From an uncultured Flavobacteriaceae bacterium (lineage in GTDB: Bacteria > Bacteroidota > Bacteroidia > Flavobacteriales > Flavobacteriaceae), in assembly GCA_905479435.1 (NCBI GenBank), contig CAJQMN010000097.1, forward strand, positions 1-34,857: a DNA stretch of 34,857 nt. Reading direction: 5' to 3'. The notes under the pieces were generated by a model, which saw only the letters and a program-made list of their open reading frames with translations, searched no databases and had not been told where the DNA came from. The position numbers and the translations under genes were made by a program. Positions 1 to 7,622 of the stretch are shown here, one piece after another; position 1 is the stretch's first letter, and the number at the start of each line of letters is the position of its first letter.

Positions 1-40
1 CTTCTTTTACTTTAGCTTCTAAAAGGGTTTGAATATTCAT
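1..40 (-). CDS. N-terminal fragment of a leftward gene, possibly arginyl-tRNA synthetase
   Basis: Only 13 codons lie inside the window. On the minus strand an ATG at 40 opens a frame reading MNIQTLLEAKVKE. This resembles the first residues of Bacteroidota ArgS, which also start with a short hydrophilic helix of this kind, but so short a stretch cannot identify the gene. A TANNTTTG-type -7 box sits just upstream on the minus strand at 69-62, so the start is credible. The identity as ArgS is inference from memory of the family. Confidence 0.35.
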   Translation of the reverse strand, partial: MNIQTLLEAKVKE

Positions 41-61
41 TGACTATCAAAAATTGAAGTA

Positions 62-69
62 CAAAATTA
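62..69 (-). promoter_or_regulatory. Bacteroidetes-type -7 box for the leftward gene starting at 40
   Basis: Read on the minus strand this is TAATTTTG, an exact match to the TANNTTTG -7 consensus of Bacteroidetes. It lies 22 bp upstream of the ATG at 40, implying a short leader. I do not see a clear TTTG -33 element at the expected spacing, so the call rests on one box and its position. Confidence 0.4.
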
Positions 70-117
70 CATATTTTATTTTGTTTTTTTGATAGATGTT
101 TACGTAGATTTTATTGG

Positions 118-125
118 TACTTTTG
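118..125 (+). promoter_or_regulatory. Bacteroidetes-type -7 box for the YkgJ-family gene
   Basis: TACTTTTG, an exact TANNTTTG match, lies about 85 bp upstream of the chosen ATG at 210. A TTTG at 88-91 is too far upstream (26 bp) for an ideal -33 element. The identical octamer is used in front of valS at 13641. Confidence 0.4.
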
Positions 126-209
126 TATGGGTTGAGCTTTATTATAGGATACTAATCCCAGTAGACTTTTTTGTTTACTGTTGTTAGATTAAAAAACAAC
201 TTTATTAGC

Positions 210-734
210 ATGGAAAAACGCTTAGAACAATTACCTAAATTATCAAAGGAAACCTTTCCTGAGACTCAAAAGTATTTTAAAATGCTGAAGAAGAGAACAC
301 CTAAGAATTTAGATGTTGTAATGAAAGAACTGCATGATAATGAGTTTAAAAAAACAGATTGTTTGACTTGTGGAAATTGTTGTAAAACAACTAGTCCTAT
401 CTTTATAGAAAAAGATATTAAGCGTATATCCAAGCATCTAAATATGAAAGAGCGTAATTTCATAGAACAATATTTAGAAAGAGATCAAGATGATTTTATG
501 GTATTAAAAACTGTGCCATGCTCTTTTTTTGATGCTACTGACAATTCTTGTTTTATCTATAATGTTAGACCAAAGGCTTGTTCTGAATACCCTCATACCA
601 ATAGAAAAAAGTTTATTCAAATAACAGACTTAACACTAGCAAATACCGAAGTGTGCCCAGCCACACATTCCATTATCGAAAACTTAAAAAAACGAATACC
701 TTTACATTACAATAAAAAAGTAAAAAGAAGTTAA
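210..734 (+). CDS. YkgJ-family cysteine-cluster protein (putative Fe/Zn-binding)
   Basis: A 174-residue soluble protein with the cysteine layout of the YkgJ/UPF0153 family. C51, C54, C57 and C58 form a CxxCxxCC cluster, followed by C104, C114 and C124 in a CSFF...C...RPxxCxxYP block. This family is thought to bind iron or zinc, possibly as an Fe-S cluster, but its biochemical role is not settled. I start it at the ATG at 210. The longer frame from a TTG at 171 adds 13 residues that do not look like the family. Its stop at 732-734 is in the same frame as the next gene, whose GTG start follows after 18 nt, so the two are probably co-transcribed. No signal peptide or membrane segment is visible, which suggests a cytoplasmic protein. 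Confidence 0.8.
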   Translation: MEKRLEQLPKLSKETFPETQKYFKMLKKRTPKNLDVVMKELHDNEFKKTDCLTCGNCCKTTSPIFIEKDIKRISKHLNMKERNFIEQYLERDQDDFMVLKTVPCSFFDATDNSCFIYNVRPKACSEYPHTNRKKFIQITDLTLANTEVCPATHSIIENLKKRIPLHYNKKVKRS

Positions 735-752
735 AAAACTTTCTGTATTTTA

Positions 753-1610
753 GTGAAAATTACATTTATTTTGGAAACTATTATTAATTACTTTGAAACT
801 ATACCATCCATACATAGAAGTATTATACTTGTAGGGGGAATTACTTTTTTTTGGCTTCTGGAAGGAGCTTTACCCTTATTTAATTTTAATTATGTGAAAT
901 GGAAACACGCCATTCCAAATTTATTTTTTACAGTAACAACAATTATCATTAATTTTACTTTAGCATTTTTACTACTTGGCACTGCTGATTGGGTTCAAGC
1001 TAATAATTTTGGTATTATTAATTGGCTACCGATTGATATTCCTTTGTGGCTTTATGTATTTCTAGGGGTACTATTTTTAGATTTCTTTGGTGCCTATTTA
1101 GCACATTTTACTGAACATAAAATTAAACCTCTTTGGATGGTGCATTTAGTTCATCATTCAGATCATAAAGTAGATACAACAACTGCTAATAGACATCATC
1201 CTTTGGAGAGTATTATACGTTTTACATTTACATTGTTTGGCGTGTTGATTGTAGGAACTCCTATTGCTATTGTTATGATTTATCAATCATTGTCTTTAGT
1301 TTTTACTCAGTTTACACATGCTAATATAAAAATGTCAAGATCCCTTGATAAATTATTGAGTTATTTTATTGTTTCACCAGACATGCACAAAGTTCACCAT
1401 CATAACTTATTACCTTATACAGATTCTAATTACGGAAATATATTTTCAATTTGGGATCGTTTATTAGGAACTTATAAGTATTTAGATAGAGATAAAATTG
1501 TTTATGGTGTTGATACTTTTCCTGATGAAAAAATAAATTCTTCTTTAAAAGAATTATTAAAACAACCCTTTCAAAAATATAAAAAGCCTACAAATTTAGA
1601 GGAATTGTAA
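753..1610 (+). CDS. Sterol desaturase / fatty acid hydroxylase superfamily membrane protein
   Basis: A 285-residue integral membrane di-iron oxygenase. The family's histidine boxes are present in order: H118-x3-H122, H131-x2-HH (134-135), and H212-x2-HH (215-216), with further His at 138, 148-149 and 189. Hydrophobic segments lie near residues 23-43, 57-78, 97-117 and 160-185. The family hydroxylates or desaturates lipids such as sterols, carotenoids, alkylglycerols or fatty acids; the substrate cannot be read from the sequence. The start is GTG at 753; no ATG occurs between the upstream stop and the first membrane segment. It follows the YkgJ-type gene by 18 nt in the same frame, which suggests one transcript, and it converges on the NamZ-type gene with only 8 bp between the stops. 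Confidence 0.85.
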   Translation: MKITFILETIINYFETIPSIHRSIILVGGITFFWLLEGALPLFNFNYVKWKHAIPNLFFTVTTIIINFTLAFLLLGTADWVQANNFGIINWLPIDIPLWLYVFLGVLFLDFFGAYLAHFTEHKIKPLWMVHLVHHSDHKVDTTTANRHHPLESIIRFTFTLFGVLIVGTPIAIVMIYQSLSLVFTQFTHANIKMSRSLDKLLSYFIVSPDMHKVHHHNLLPYTDSNYGNIFSIWDRLLGTYKYLDRDKIVYGVDTFPDEKINSSLKELLKQPFQKYKKPTNLEEL

Positions 1611-1618
1611 AAAGTATT

Positions 1619-2806
1619 TTATTTGTAAAGTAAATAGGACTTTCTAACATTCCTAAATGTTTTTATGTCTTCTACCCAAGAAGCTCTGATTAATTCCTCT
1701 GTGATTTTTTCTTCAATTTGATTTTGAAGTTTTTCTGTACCAGCCAACTTGGTGAAAAAAGAATTGAAGAAATTTTTAGTGCGATTTTGTTTTTTTGCTT
1801 TAATGAGCCAAGATAAATTAAGACTAGCTAATTTTTTAGTTTCAGTTAAATCTTCCCCATAACAAATTATATAGGCATGTTTTGGAGATTTTGATCCTTC
1901 ATTTGGGTTAGGAGTAAACGTAAATTTACTCTTTGTATTTAAAAAAGGGGAGCCATAAATCTGAAATTGTTTAGCAGTTCCTCTTCCCGCGCTTACATTT
2001 GTGCCTTCAAAAAAACATAAACTGGGATATAAATTAATAGCTGTATCATTGGGTAAATTAGGTGAAGGTTTTATGCGTAAATTATAGTTTGATGTATGTA
2101 AATAATTTTTTAATGGTATGACAGTCAAGTTTGTTTGAATACCATTCTTCAACCATTTCTCACCATTAATCATGAGTCCATATTCTCCAATTGTCATCCC
2201 GTAAACTACAGGGACAGGATGCATTCCAACGAAACTCTTGTGTTCAGTTTCTAGAACTGGACCATCTATATAATGTCCGTTTGGATTTGGCCTGTCTAAC
2301 AATAAAACAGGAATTTTTTGTTCTGCGCAGGCTTCCATAACATAGTGTAGCGAAGAAATATAAGTGTAAAATCTAACACCAACATCCTGAATGTCAAAAA
2401 CCATAAGATCTATATCTTTTAATTGTTCCTTTGTAGGTTTTTTGTTCTTACCATAAAGAGAAATAATTGGAATTTCTGTTTTCTTATCAATTCCATCGGC
2501 AACAGATTCTCCAGCATCTGCATCACCTCTAAAACCATGTTCTGGAGCAAATACCTTATGAATATTTATTTTCAAAGAAACTAAGCTGTCTACTATGTGA
2601 GTATAGTTATTTCCATTATAGATAACAGATGTTTGGTTTGCGACAATTGCAATATTTTTTCCTTTTAATTTTGAGAGATACAATTGGGTTTGATCTGCGC
2701 CAGTGTAAATTTTAGATAAAGGGTTAGATTTTTGCGCAAAGGAAACGGTTACGGCACTAATAAAAAGAATAAATAAATATGTACTTTTACGTGTATTTAA
2801 AATCAT
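1619..2806 (-). CDS. Secreted NamZ-type exo-beta-N-acetylmuramidase (DUF1343)
   Basis: A 395-residue exported protein with an N-terminal signal peptide (about residues 1-24, basic NTRK, then a hydrophobic core, cut after SFA). The mature part matches the DUF1343 family, for example in EHGFRGDADAGE, DIQDVGVRFYTY, LLDRPNPNG and GMTIGEYG. Characterised members (NamZ of Bacillus subtilis and Tannerella forsythia) release N-acetylmuramic acid from the non-reducing end of peptidoglycan fragments. The role here would be periplasmic wall turnover or recovery of wall sugars. It is transcribed leftward and its ATG lies 4 bp from the start of the divergent permease gene, so its promoter must overlap that gene's 5' coding region. 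No recycling partners such as MurQ or AmpG are nearby. Confidence 0.85.
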   Translation of the reverse strand: MILNTRKSTYLFILFISAVTVSFAQKSNPLSKIYTGADQTQLYLSKLKGKNIAIVANQTSVIYNGNNYTHIVDSLVSLKINIHKVFAPEHGFRGDADAGESVADGIDKKTEIPIISLYGKNKKPTKEQLKDIDLMVFDIQDVGVRFYTYISSLHYVMEACAEQKIPVLLLDRPNPNGHYIDGPVLETEHKSFVGMHPVPVVYGMTIGEYGLMINGEKWLKNGIQTNLTVIPLKNYLHTSNYNLRIKPSPNLPNDTAINLYPSLCFFEGTNVSAGRGTAKQFQIYGSPFLNTKSKFTFTPNPNEGSKSPKHAYIICYGEDLTETKKLASLNLSWLIKAKKQNRTKNFFNSFFTKLAGTEKLQNQIEEKITEELIRASWVEDIKTFRNVRKSYLLYK

Positions 2807-2810
2807 AGCA

Positions 2811-4046
2811 TTGAATTACGAATTATTTGTAGCGAAACGAATTATCTCAGGTAAAGAGTATAAAAGTAGTATTTCGTCTCCAATAATAAAAATTGCCATT
2901 ACAGCAATTTCATTAGGAATGGTTATTATGTTAATTGCCATTGCTACAGGTGATGGTTTACGTGAAAAAATTAGGAGTAAAATATCTGGTTTTAAGGGCC
3001 ATATACAAATTACAAAATATGATGCCAATAATTCTGATATTTCTGTCATGCCTATTGATAAAAATCAGAATTTTTATCCTAAATTCTCCAATATTAAAGG
3101 GATTAAGAATATTCAAATTTTTGCCAATCAAGTTGGATTAATTAGAACAAAAACTGATTTTGAAGGTATTGTTTTTAAAGGTGTTTCTACAGATTATGAT
3201 TGGACATTTTTTAATGAATATCTTATAGCAGGAAAAATACCTAATTTTAATCAAAAACGAACTAGAGATATTTTACTCTCTAAAACTATTGTTGATAGAT
3301 TGAAATTGAAGTTAAATGATACTATTAATGTTACCTTTTTTAAGAGTAAAACTTCTAAGTTACCATCAAATAGAAAACTAGTTATTACTGGTGTATATAA
3401 TACTGGGTTTCTTGAGTTTGATAAAAATATGATGATTGGAGACATAAGACAGATTCAGCGTTTAAATCGCTGGAATGAAAATGAGGTGGGTGGTTTTGAA
3501 GTTATTCTTGAAAATTTTGATAATTTAGAACAAAAAAGTGTTGAAGTTTATAATGAAATTGATGCAACTCTAGATGCAACCTCAATAGCTTCAAATTATC
3601 CTGGATTATTTGAGTGGATAGCGCTTTTTGACAACAATACTTGGTTTATTATTATCATTATGATCTTGGTAGCTGGTATAAACATGATTACGGCTTTATT
3701 AGTCCTAATTTTAGAACGAATTCCAATGGTTGGTATATTGAAGGCTATGGGAAGCTCTAATTGGAGCATACGAAAAATCTTTTTGTACAATGCATCTTAT
3801 TTAATTTTTGTTGGATTATTTTGGGGTAATTTAATTGGACTACTACTGCTATTTGCACAAAAATTTGGTGGGTTTATTTCTCTTGATCCTGCTACGTATT
3901 ATGTTTCAGAAGTTCCTGTAAGTATTGATTTTTTATCTCTCTGTTTATTAAACATAGGCACCTTAGTCCTATGCTTTTTAATGCTAATTATTCCATCAAT
4001 TATTATCACAAAGATTCAACCCTCAAAATCGATCAAATTTGTTTAG
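2811..4046 (+). CDS. FtsX/LolC/E-like ABC transporter permease
   Basis: A 411-residue inner-membrane permease. It has one membrane helix near the N-terminus (about residues 26-48), a large extracytoplasmic domain (about 50-270), and three more helices in the C-terminal FtsX domain (about 275-300, 328-350, 372-400). That 1+3 layout is typical of MacB/LolC/LolE permeases. LolC/E pull lipoproteins out of the inner membrane with LolD, so lipoprotein release is a plausible role, but no ATPase gene is adjacent and other exporters share the fold. The start is TTG at 2811. The MNYELFxAKRIISGKEYKSS opening is what I expect for the Bacteroidota family, and the next Met (residue 37) would cut the first helix. 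The divergent NamZ-type gene starts 4 bp away. Confidence 0.75.
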   Translation: MNYELFVAKRIISGKEYKSSISSPIIKIAITAISLGMVIMLIAIATGDGLREKIRSKISGFKGHIQITKYDANNSDISVMPIDKNQNFYPKFSNIKGIKNIQIFANQVGLIRTKTDFEGIVFKGVSTDYDWTFFNEYLIAGKIPNFNQKRTRDILLSKTIVDRLKLKLNDTINVTFFKSKTSKLPSNRKLVITGVYNTGFLEFDKNMMIGDIRQIQRLNRWNENEVGGFEVILENFDNLEQKSVEVYNEIDATLDATSIASNYPGLFEWIALFDNNTWFIIIIMILVAGINMITALLVLILERIPMVGILKAMGSSNWSIRKIFLYNASYLIFVGLFWGNLIGLLLLFAQKFGGFISLDPATYYVSEVPVSIDFLSLCLLNIGTLVLCFLMLIIPSIIITKIQPSKSIKFV

Positions 4047-4126
4047 TTAGTTTCATAGGAAAACACCATTCCCTTGAAGGTTATTTCTGAAATATTTTGT
4101 TCCTTTACGGGATAATAAATAACATA

Positions 4127-5104
4127 ATGCAATACGCTAATAATATATTAGAAACTATTGGGAATACCCCTTTAGTAAAGATTAATCATTTGACGAAAGA
4201 TTTACCGTGTTTGGTTCTTTCCAAATATGAAACTTTTAATCCTGGAAACTCAGTAAAAGATAGAATGGCATTGCAAATGATTGAAGATGCCGAAGCTGAC
4301 GGACGTTTGAAACCCGGAGGAACTATTATTGAAGGTACTTCTGGAAATACTGGCATGGGACTAGCATTAGCAGCAGTAATAAAAGGATATAAATGTATTT
4401 TTGTTATGGCTGATAAACAATCTAAAGAAAAAGTTGATATTCTTCGAGCAGTTGGAGCAGAGGTAGTTGTATGTCCAACTGATGTTGAGCCAGAAGATCC
4501 AAAATCTTATTATTCGGTATCCAAAAGATTGGGAAAAGAAACCCCTAATTCTTGGTATGTGAATCAATATGATAACCCAAGCAATTGCAAAGCACATTTT
4601 AAAAGTACAGGTCCAGAAATTTGGAAACAAACAAATGGTAAAGTAACACATTTTGTTGTTGGAGTTGGTACAGGTGGAACTATTTCAGGTGTCGGAAGCT
4701 ATTTGAAAATGATGAATCCTGCAATTAAAATATGGGGTATAGATACTTATGGCTCTGTTTTTAAAAAATATCATGAAACTGGAATATTTGATGATAATGA
4801 GATTTACCCCTATATTACTGAAGGTATTGGGGAAGATATTTTACCGCTAAATGTAAATTTTTCATTAATAGATGGTTTTACTAAAGTAACTGATAAAGAT
4901 GCTGCCATTTATACTCAAAGGTTAGCAAAAGAAGAAGGAATGTTTTTAGGTAACTCTGCAGGTGCTGCTATTAAAGGTCTTTTACAATTAAAAGAACATT
5001 TCACAAAAGATGATGTTGTTGTGGTTTTATTTCATGATCATGGTAGTAGGTATGTTGGTAAAATGTTTAATGATGATTGGATGCGTAAACAAGGATTTAT
5101 ATAA
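4127..5104 (+). CDS. Cystathionine beta-synthase / cysteine synthase family PLP enzyme
   Basis: A 325-residue fold-type II PLP enzyme. K44 in NPGNSVKDR is the Schiff-base lysine, TSGNTG (71-76) is the substrate-binding loop, and GTGGT (181-185) holds the PLP phosphate. The sequence looks closer to the catalytic core of cystathionine beta-synthase than to CysK: it has the EDAExDGxLKPG stretch, an EGIGxDxxP motif and a DDWMxxxGF C-terminus. It lacks the C-terminal pair of regulatory Bateman domains found in human CBS. It could make cystathionine from serine and homocysteine, or cysteine from O-acetylserine; sequence alone does not decide. I use the ATG at 4127, since the family normally begins close to the NxxxxIGxTP motif, rather than the TTG 30 nt upstream. 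Confidence 0.8.
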   Translation: MQYANNILETIGNTPLVKINHLTKDLPCLVLSKYETFNPGNSVKDRMALQMIEDAEADGRLKPGGTIIEGTSGNTGMGLALAAVIKGYKCIFVMADKQSKEKVDILRAVGAEVVVCPTDVEPEDPKSYYSVSKRLGKETPNSWYVNQYDNPSNCKAHFKSTGPEIWKQTNGKVTHFVVGVGTGGTISGVGSYLKMMNPAIKIWGIDTYGSVFKKYHETGIFDDNEIYPYITEGIGEDILPLNVNFSLIDGFTKVTDKDAAIYTQRLAKEEGMFLGNSAGAAIKGLLQLKEHFTKDDVVVVLFHDHGSRYVGKMFNDDWMRKQGFI

Positions 5105-5108
5105 AAAG

Positions 5109-5142
5109 TTTAAAATCTAAATAAAGAATAATTTTAAATTTG
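5109..5142 (+). promoter_or_regulatory. Bacteroidetes-type promoter for the M19 dipeptidase gene
   Basis: TAAATTTG at 5135-5142 matches the TANNTTTG -7 box exactly. A TTTA at 5109-5112 lies 22 bp upstream and is one base from the TTTG -33 element. The box ends 23 bp before the ATG at 5166. The -33 half is weak. Confidence 0.45.
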
Positions 5143-5165
5143 ATATTGATATTATATTAAAAAAA

Positions 5166-6476
5166 ATGAAATTTTTTAAATTCATAGTTTTCATATTGTT
5201 GATAACAGCTTGTTATAATAAACAGGAACAAAAAAATAATTTTATGAACTATTCAGATGAAATTTTGGAGAGAGCTCAAGAAATTCATAATCGAGTATTG
5301 GTTCTGGATACTCATGTAGACATTAATGTGGCTAACTTTACAAATGATAACAATTATACTGAAGATTTGGGAAACCAGGTCAATCTTCCTACAATGGAAG
5401 CTGGGGGTTTAGATGTTGCTTGGTTCATTGTTTATACTAGTCAAGGAGAATTAACAGCTGAAGGATACAATAATGCATATCGCAATGCAATAGGTAAATT
5501 TGAAGCGATTCATAGACTAACAGAAGAAATAGCGCCAGATAAAATTGGTCTAGCTGTAAATTCTAATGAAGCTAGAGAATTGCATCGTTCTGGAAAGAAA
5601 GTTGCTATGATTGGTGTAGAGAACGCTTATCCTCTTGGTTTAGACATTTCTAGAGTCAAAGAATTTTATGATAGAGGGGCAAGATACATGTCATTATCGC
5701 ACAATGGTCATAGCCAATTTTGTGACTCAAACACAGGAGAACTGGATAGCTTGTGGGTAGATAACGGAGTAAGTGATTTAGGTAAATTAGTGATTGAGCA
5801 AATGAATAAATTGGGGATGATGATTGATGTTTCTCATCCATCAAAACAATCTATTAAAGATATGATAAGTCTATCTAAGGCTCCAGTAATTGCCTCCCAT
5901 TCCTCTGCAAGAGCTTTGTGTAATCATAGTAGAAACCTAGATGATGAGCAGTTAGAATTGATTAAGTCTAATGGAGGAGTAGTTCAAACAGTAGCCTTTA
6001 GTTCTTATATTAATATAGAAAAACACGAAGCATATACAGGTGCTGTTTCTAAAATAATTCAAACTTTAGCTCAAGAAAGAGAATTTAAAATAATTTCTAG
6101 AAGTGAAATTAGAAAATTAGAAGCCTCTGAACGTAAAAGTTACCTAAAGAACTATAAAACATTATCAAAAGAGGCATCATCATTATTGACTAAAACTGAC
6201 CCAAAACCAGTTGATGTTTCAGATTATGTTGATCATATTGACTATTTAGTAGAAAAAATAGGTTTAGATCATGTAGGTATTAGTTCAGATTTTGATGGTG
6301 GAGGTGGAGTTTATGGCTGGAGTGATGCATCTGAAACACTCAACATTACTGCAGAGTTGTTAAAAAGAGGTTACACTGAAGATGAAATTGGTCAATTATG
6401 GAGCGGTAATTTACTCCGAGTTTTAGAGGATGTAGAAGCTATTTCGAGAGAATTACAAGACTCAAATAATGGATAA
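5166..6476 (+). CDS. M19 (renal dipeptidase family) membrane dipeptidase lipoprotein
   Basis: A 436-residue exported metallopeptidase. Residues 1-15 form a lipoprotein signal with the lipobox ITAC, so C16 should be lipidated and the protein anchored in the envelope. M19 landmarks follow: H50 and D52 (DTHVD) for the first zinc, a Glu in GVENAYP, and His ligands in DVSHPS and SHSSAR, then the SSDFDGG motif near the C-terminus. Family members hydrolyse dipeptides, including L,D and D-containing ones, in a binuclear zinc site. Its likely job is scavenging peptides in the periplasm. It has its own promoter-like sequence and is followed by a strong terminator, so it is probably monocistronic. Confidence 0.88.
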   Translation: MKFFKFIVFILLITACYNKQEQKNNFMNYSDEILERAQEIHNRVLVLDTHVDINVANFTNDNNYTEDLGNQVNLPTMEAGGLDVAWFIVYTSQGELTAEGYNNAYRNAIGKFEAIHRLTEEIAPDKIGLAVNSNEARELHRSGKKVAMIGVENAYPLGLDISRVKEFYDRGARYMSLSHNGHSQFCDSNTGELDSLWVDNGVSDLGKLVIEQMNKLGMMIDVSHPSKQSIKDMISLSKAPVIASHSSARALCNHSRNLDDEQLELIKSNGGVVQTVAFSSYINIEKHEAYTGAVSKIIQTLAQEREFKIISRSEIRKLEASERKSYLKNYKTLSKEASSLLTKTDPKPVDVSDYVDHIDYLVEKIGLDHVGISSDFDGGGGVYGWSDASETLNITAELLKRGYTEDEIGQLWSGNLLRVLEDVEAISRELQDSNNG

Positions 6477-6500
6477 ATAATTAGATTATTGAATATAAAC

Positions 6501-6530
6501 AAAAAACCATCCTTTTAGAGATGGTTTTTT
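6501..6530 (+). terminator. Rho-independent terminator after the M19 dipeptidase gene
   Basis: A perfect 11-bp inverted repeat (6501-6511 with 6520-6530, core ACCATC/GATGGT) with an 8-nt loop; the right arm runs directly into a T run. It begins 24 bp after the dipeptidase stop. The T-rich and A-rich ends also allow weaker action on the opposite strand. Confidence 0.85.
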
Positions 6531-6697
6531 TACTATAACTAATCAAATTACCTTTTTATAAATCAAATAATCAAGATTTATAATTATCTAGTATTCAACT
6601 ATTATGCCAAAAGACATTAAAATTTCTAATTTTTAAATTTTTTTTATATCAAGTTTTATCTTAAAAAAATAATTTAAAAATTAAGTCGATTTATACT

Positions 6698-7567
6698 TTA
6701 TATAGCGTGCTTGTGTGCTTTGTATGATGAACGAACTAAGGCACCACTTTCAACATACATAAAACCCATTTCTAACCCTAAAGTTTCGTATTTCTTAAAT
6801 TGATCTGGTGTAATAAATTCCTTTACTGGTAGGTGTTTTTTTGTGGGTTGTAAATATTGACCAATAGTTAAAACATCTAGTCCTACTCCTTGTAAATCTT
6901 TCATGGTTTGAATTACTTCCTCCTCAGTTTCACCAAGACCTAACATTAATCCGGTTTTAGTTCTCATACCTTTCTCTTTAAGGTACTGAAGTACACTTAG
7001 ACTTCTATCGTACTTAGCCTGAATTCGTACTTCTCGAGTTAATCTTCTGACAGTTTCCATATTATGTGATACCACTTCTGGATGGACATCAATAATACGA
7101 TCTATTTGATTCTTTTTTCCTTGAAAATCTGGAATTAAAGTTTCTAAAGTAGTGTTTGGATTTGCTCTTCTAATGGCATCAACTGTCTCAGCCCAAATAA
7201 TAGACCCTCCATCTTTCAAATCATCTCTATCAACAGAGGTAATTACGGCATGCTTTATCCCCATAATTTTAATTGACCTAGCTACTTTTTCAGGTTCATC
7301 CCATTCAACGGTTTCTGGTCTTCCTGTCTTCACACCACAAAAACCACATGATCTAGTACAGATATTACCTAAAATCATAAAGGTAGCAGTACCTTCACCC
7401 CAACATTCACCCATGTTAGGGCAACTACCACTGGTGCAAATAGTATTTAATTTATACTTATCTACCAATCCTCTAAGTTCTGTGTACTTTTTTCCAACAG
7501 GTAGTTTTACACGAAGCCAATCAGGTTTTTTAACTCTTTTAGGAAGTACAGCAGTATTGTTTGCCAT
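6698..7567 (-). CDS. lipA: Lipoyl synthase (radical SAM)
   Basis: A 289-residue radical SAM enzyme that inserts two sulfurs into protein-bound octanoyl groups to make the lipoyl cofactor of 2-oxoacid dehydrogenases and the glycine cleavage H protein. Both clusters are visible. C44, C49 and C55 ([12 protein letters not shown]) bind the auxiliary 4Fe-4S cluster. C70, C74 and C77 (CxxxCxxC) bind the SAM cluster. The RSSY motif at 279-282 supplies the serine ligand of the auxiliary cluster. It is slightly shorter than E. coli LipA, which is usual for this phylum. A promoter-like sequence lies in the 3' end of the upstream Nramp-like gene. No lipB is seen in the window; gcvT, another glycine-cleavage-related gene, lies at 24.6 kb. 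Confidence 0.97.
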   Translation of the reverse strand: MANNTAVLPKRVKKPDWLRVKLPVGKKYTELRGLVDKYKLNTICTSGSCPNMGECWGEGTATFMILGNICTRSCGFCGVKTGRPETVEWDEPEKVARSIKIMGIKHAVITSVDRDDLKDGGSIIWAETVDAIRRANPNTTLETLIPDFQGKKNQIDRIIDVHPEVVSHNMETVRRLTREVRIQAKYDRSLSVLQYLKEKGMRTKTGLMLGLGETEEEVIQTMKDLQGVGLDVLTIGQYLQPTKKHLPVKEFITPDQFKKYETLGLEMGFMYVESGALVRSSYKAHKHAI

Positions 7568-7589
7568 TATTATAATATAATTTAGAATG

Positions 7590-7622
7590 CAAAGTTACGA
7601 AGAAAACAATTATAAACTCAAT
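7590..7622 (-). promoter_or_regulatory. Bacteroidetes-type promoter for lipA
   Basis: On the minus strand ATTG (7622-7619) precedes TAACTTTG (7597-7590) with 21 bp between. The second is an exact TANNTTTG -7 box and the first contains the TTG core of the -33 element. The box lies about 23 bp from the lipA ATG at 7567. The -33 part falls within the end of the Nramp-like gene, so lipA can be transcribed on its own. Confidence 0.5.

Noticed and set aside
732-755. Stop of the YkgJ-type gene and start of the hydroxylase gene in the same frame, suggesting a readthrough fusion or a frame broken by a point mutation.
   Set aside because: Each half is a complete protein of normal family length with its own conserved ends; only six codons separate them. 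Two ordinary adjacent genes explain this better.
2816-3790. Short antisense frames opposite the permease, and similar ones opposite topB, valS and parE.
   Set aside because: They lie wholly within well supported genes, have hydrophobic low-complexity translations that mirror the sense strand, and match no family.
6541-6697. Possible small RNA or gene in the AT-rich gap downstream of lipA.
   Set aside because: No open frame with a recognisable pattern, no stable GC-containing stem and no promoter-plus-terminator pair; I see only A/T runs.
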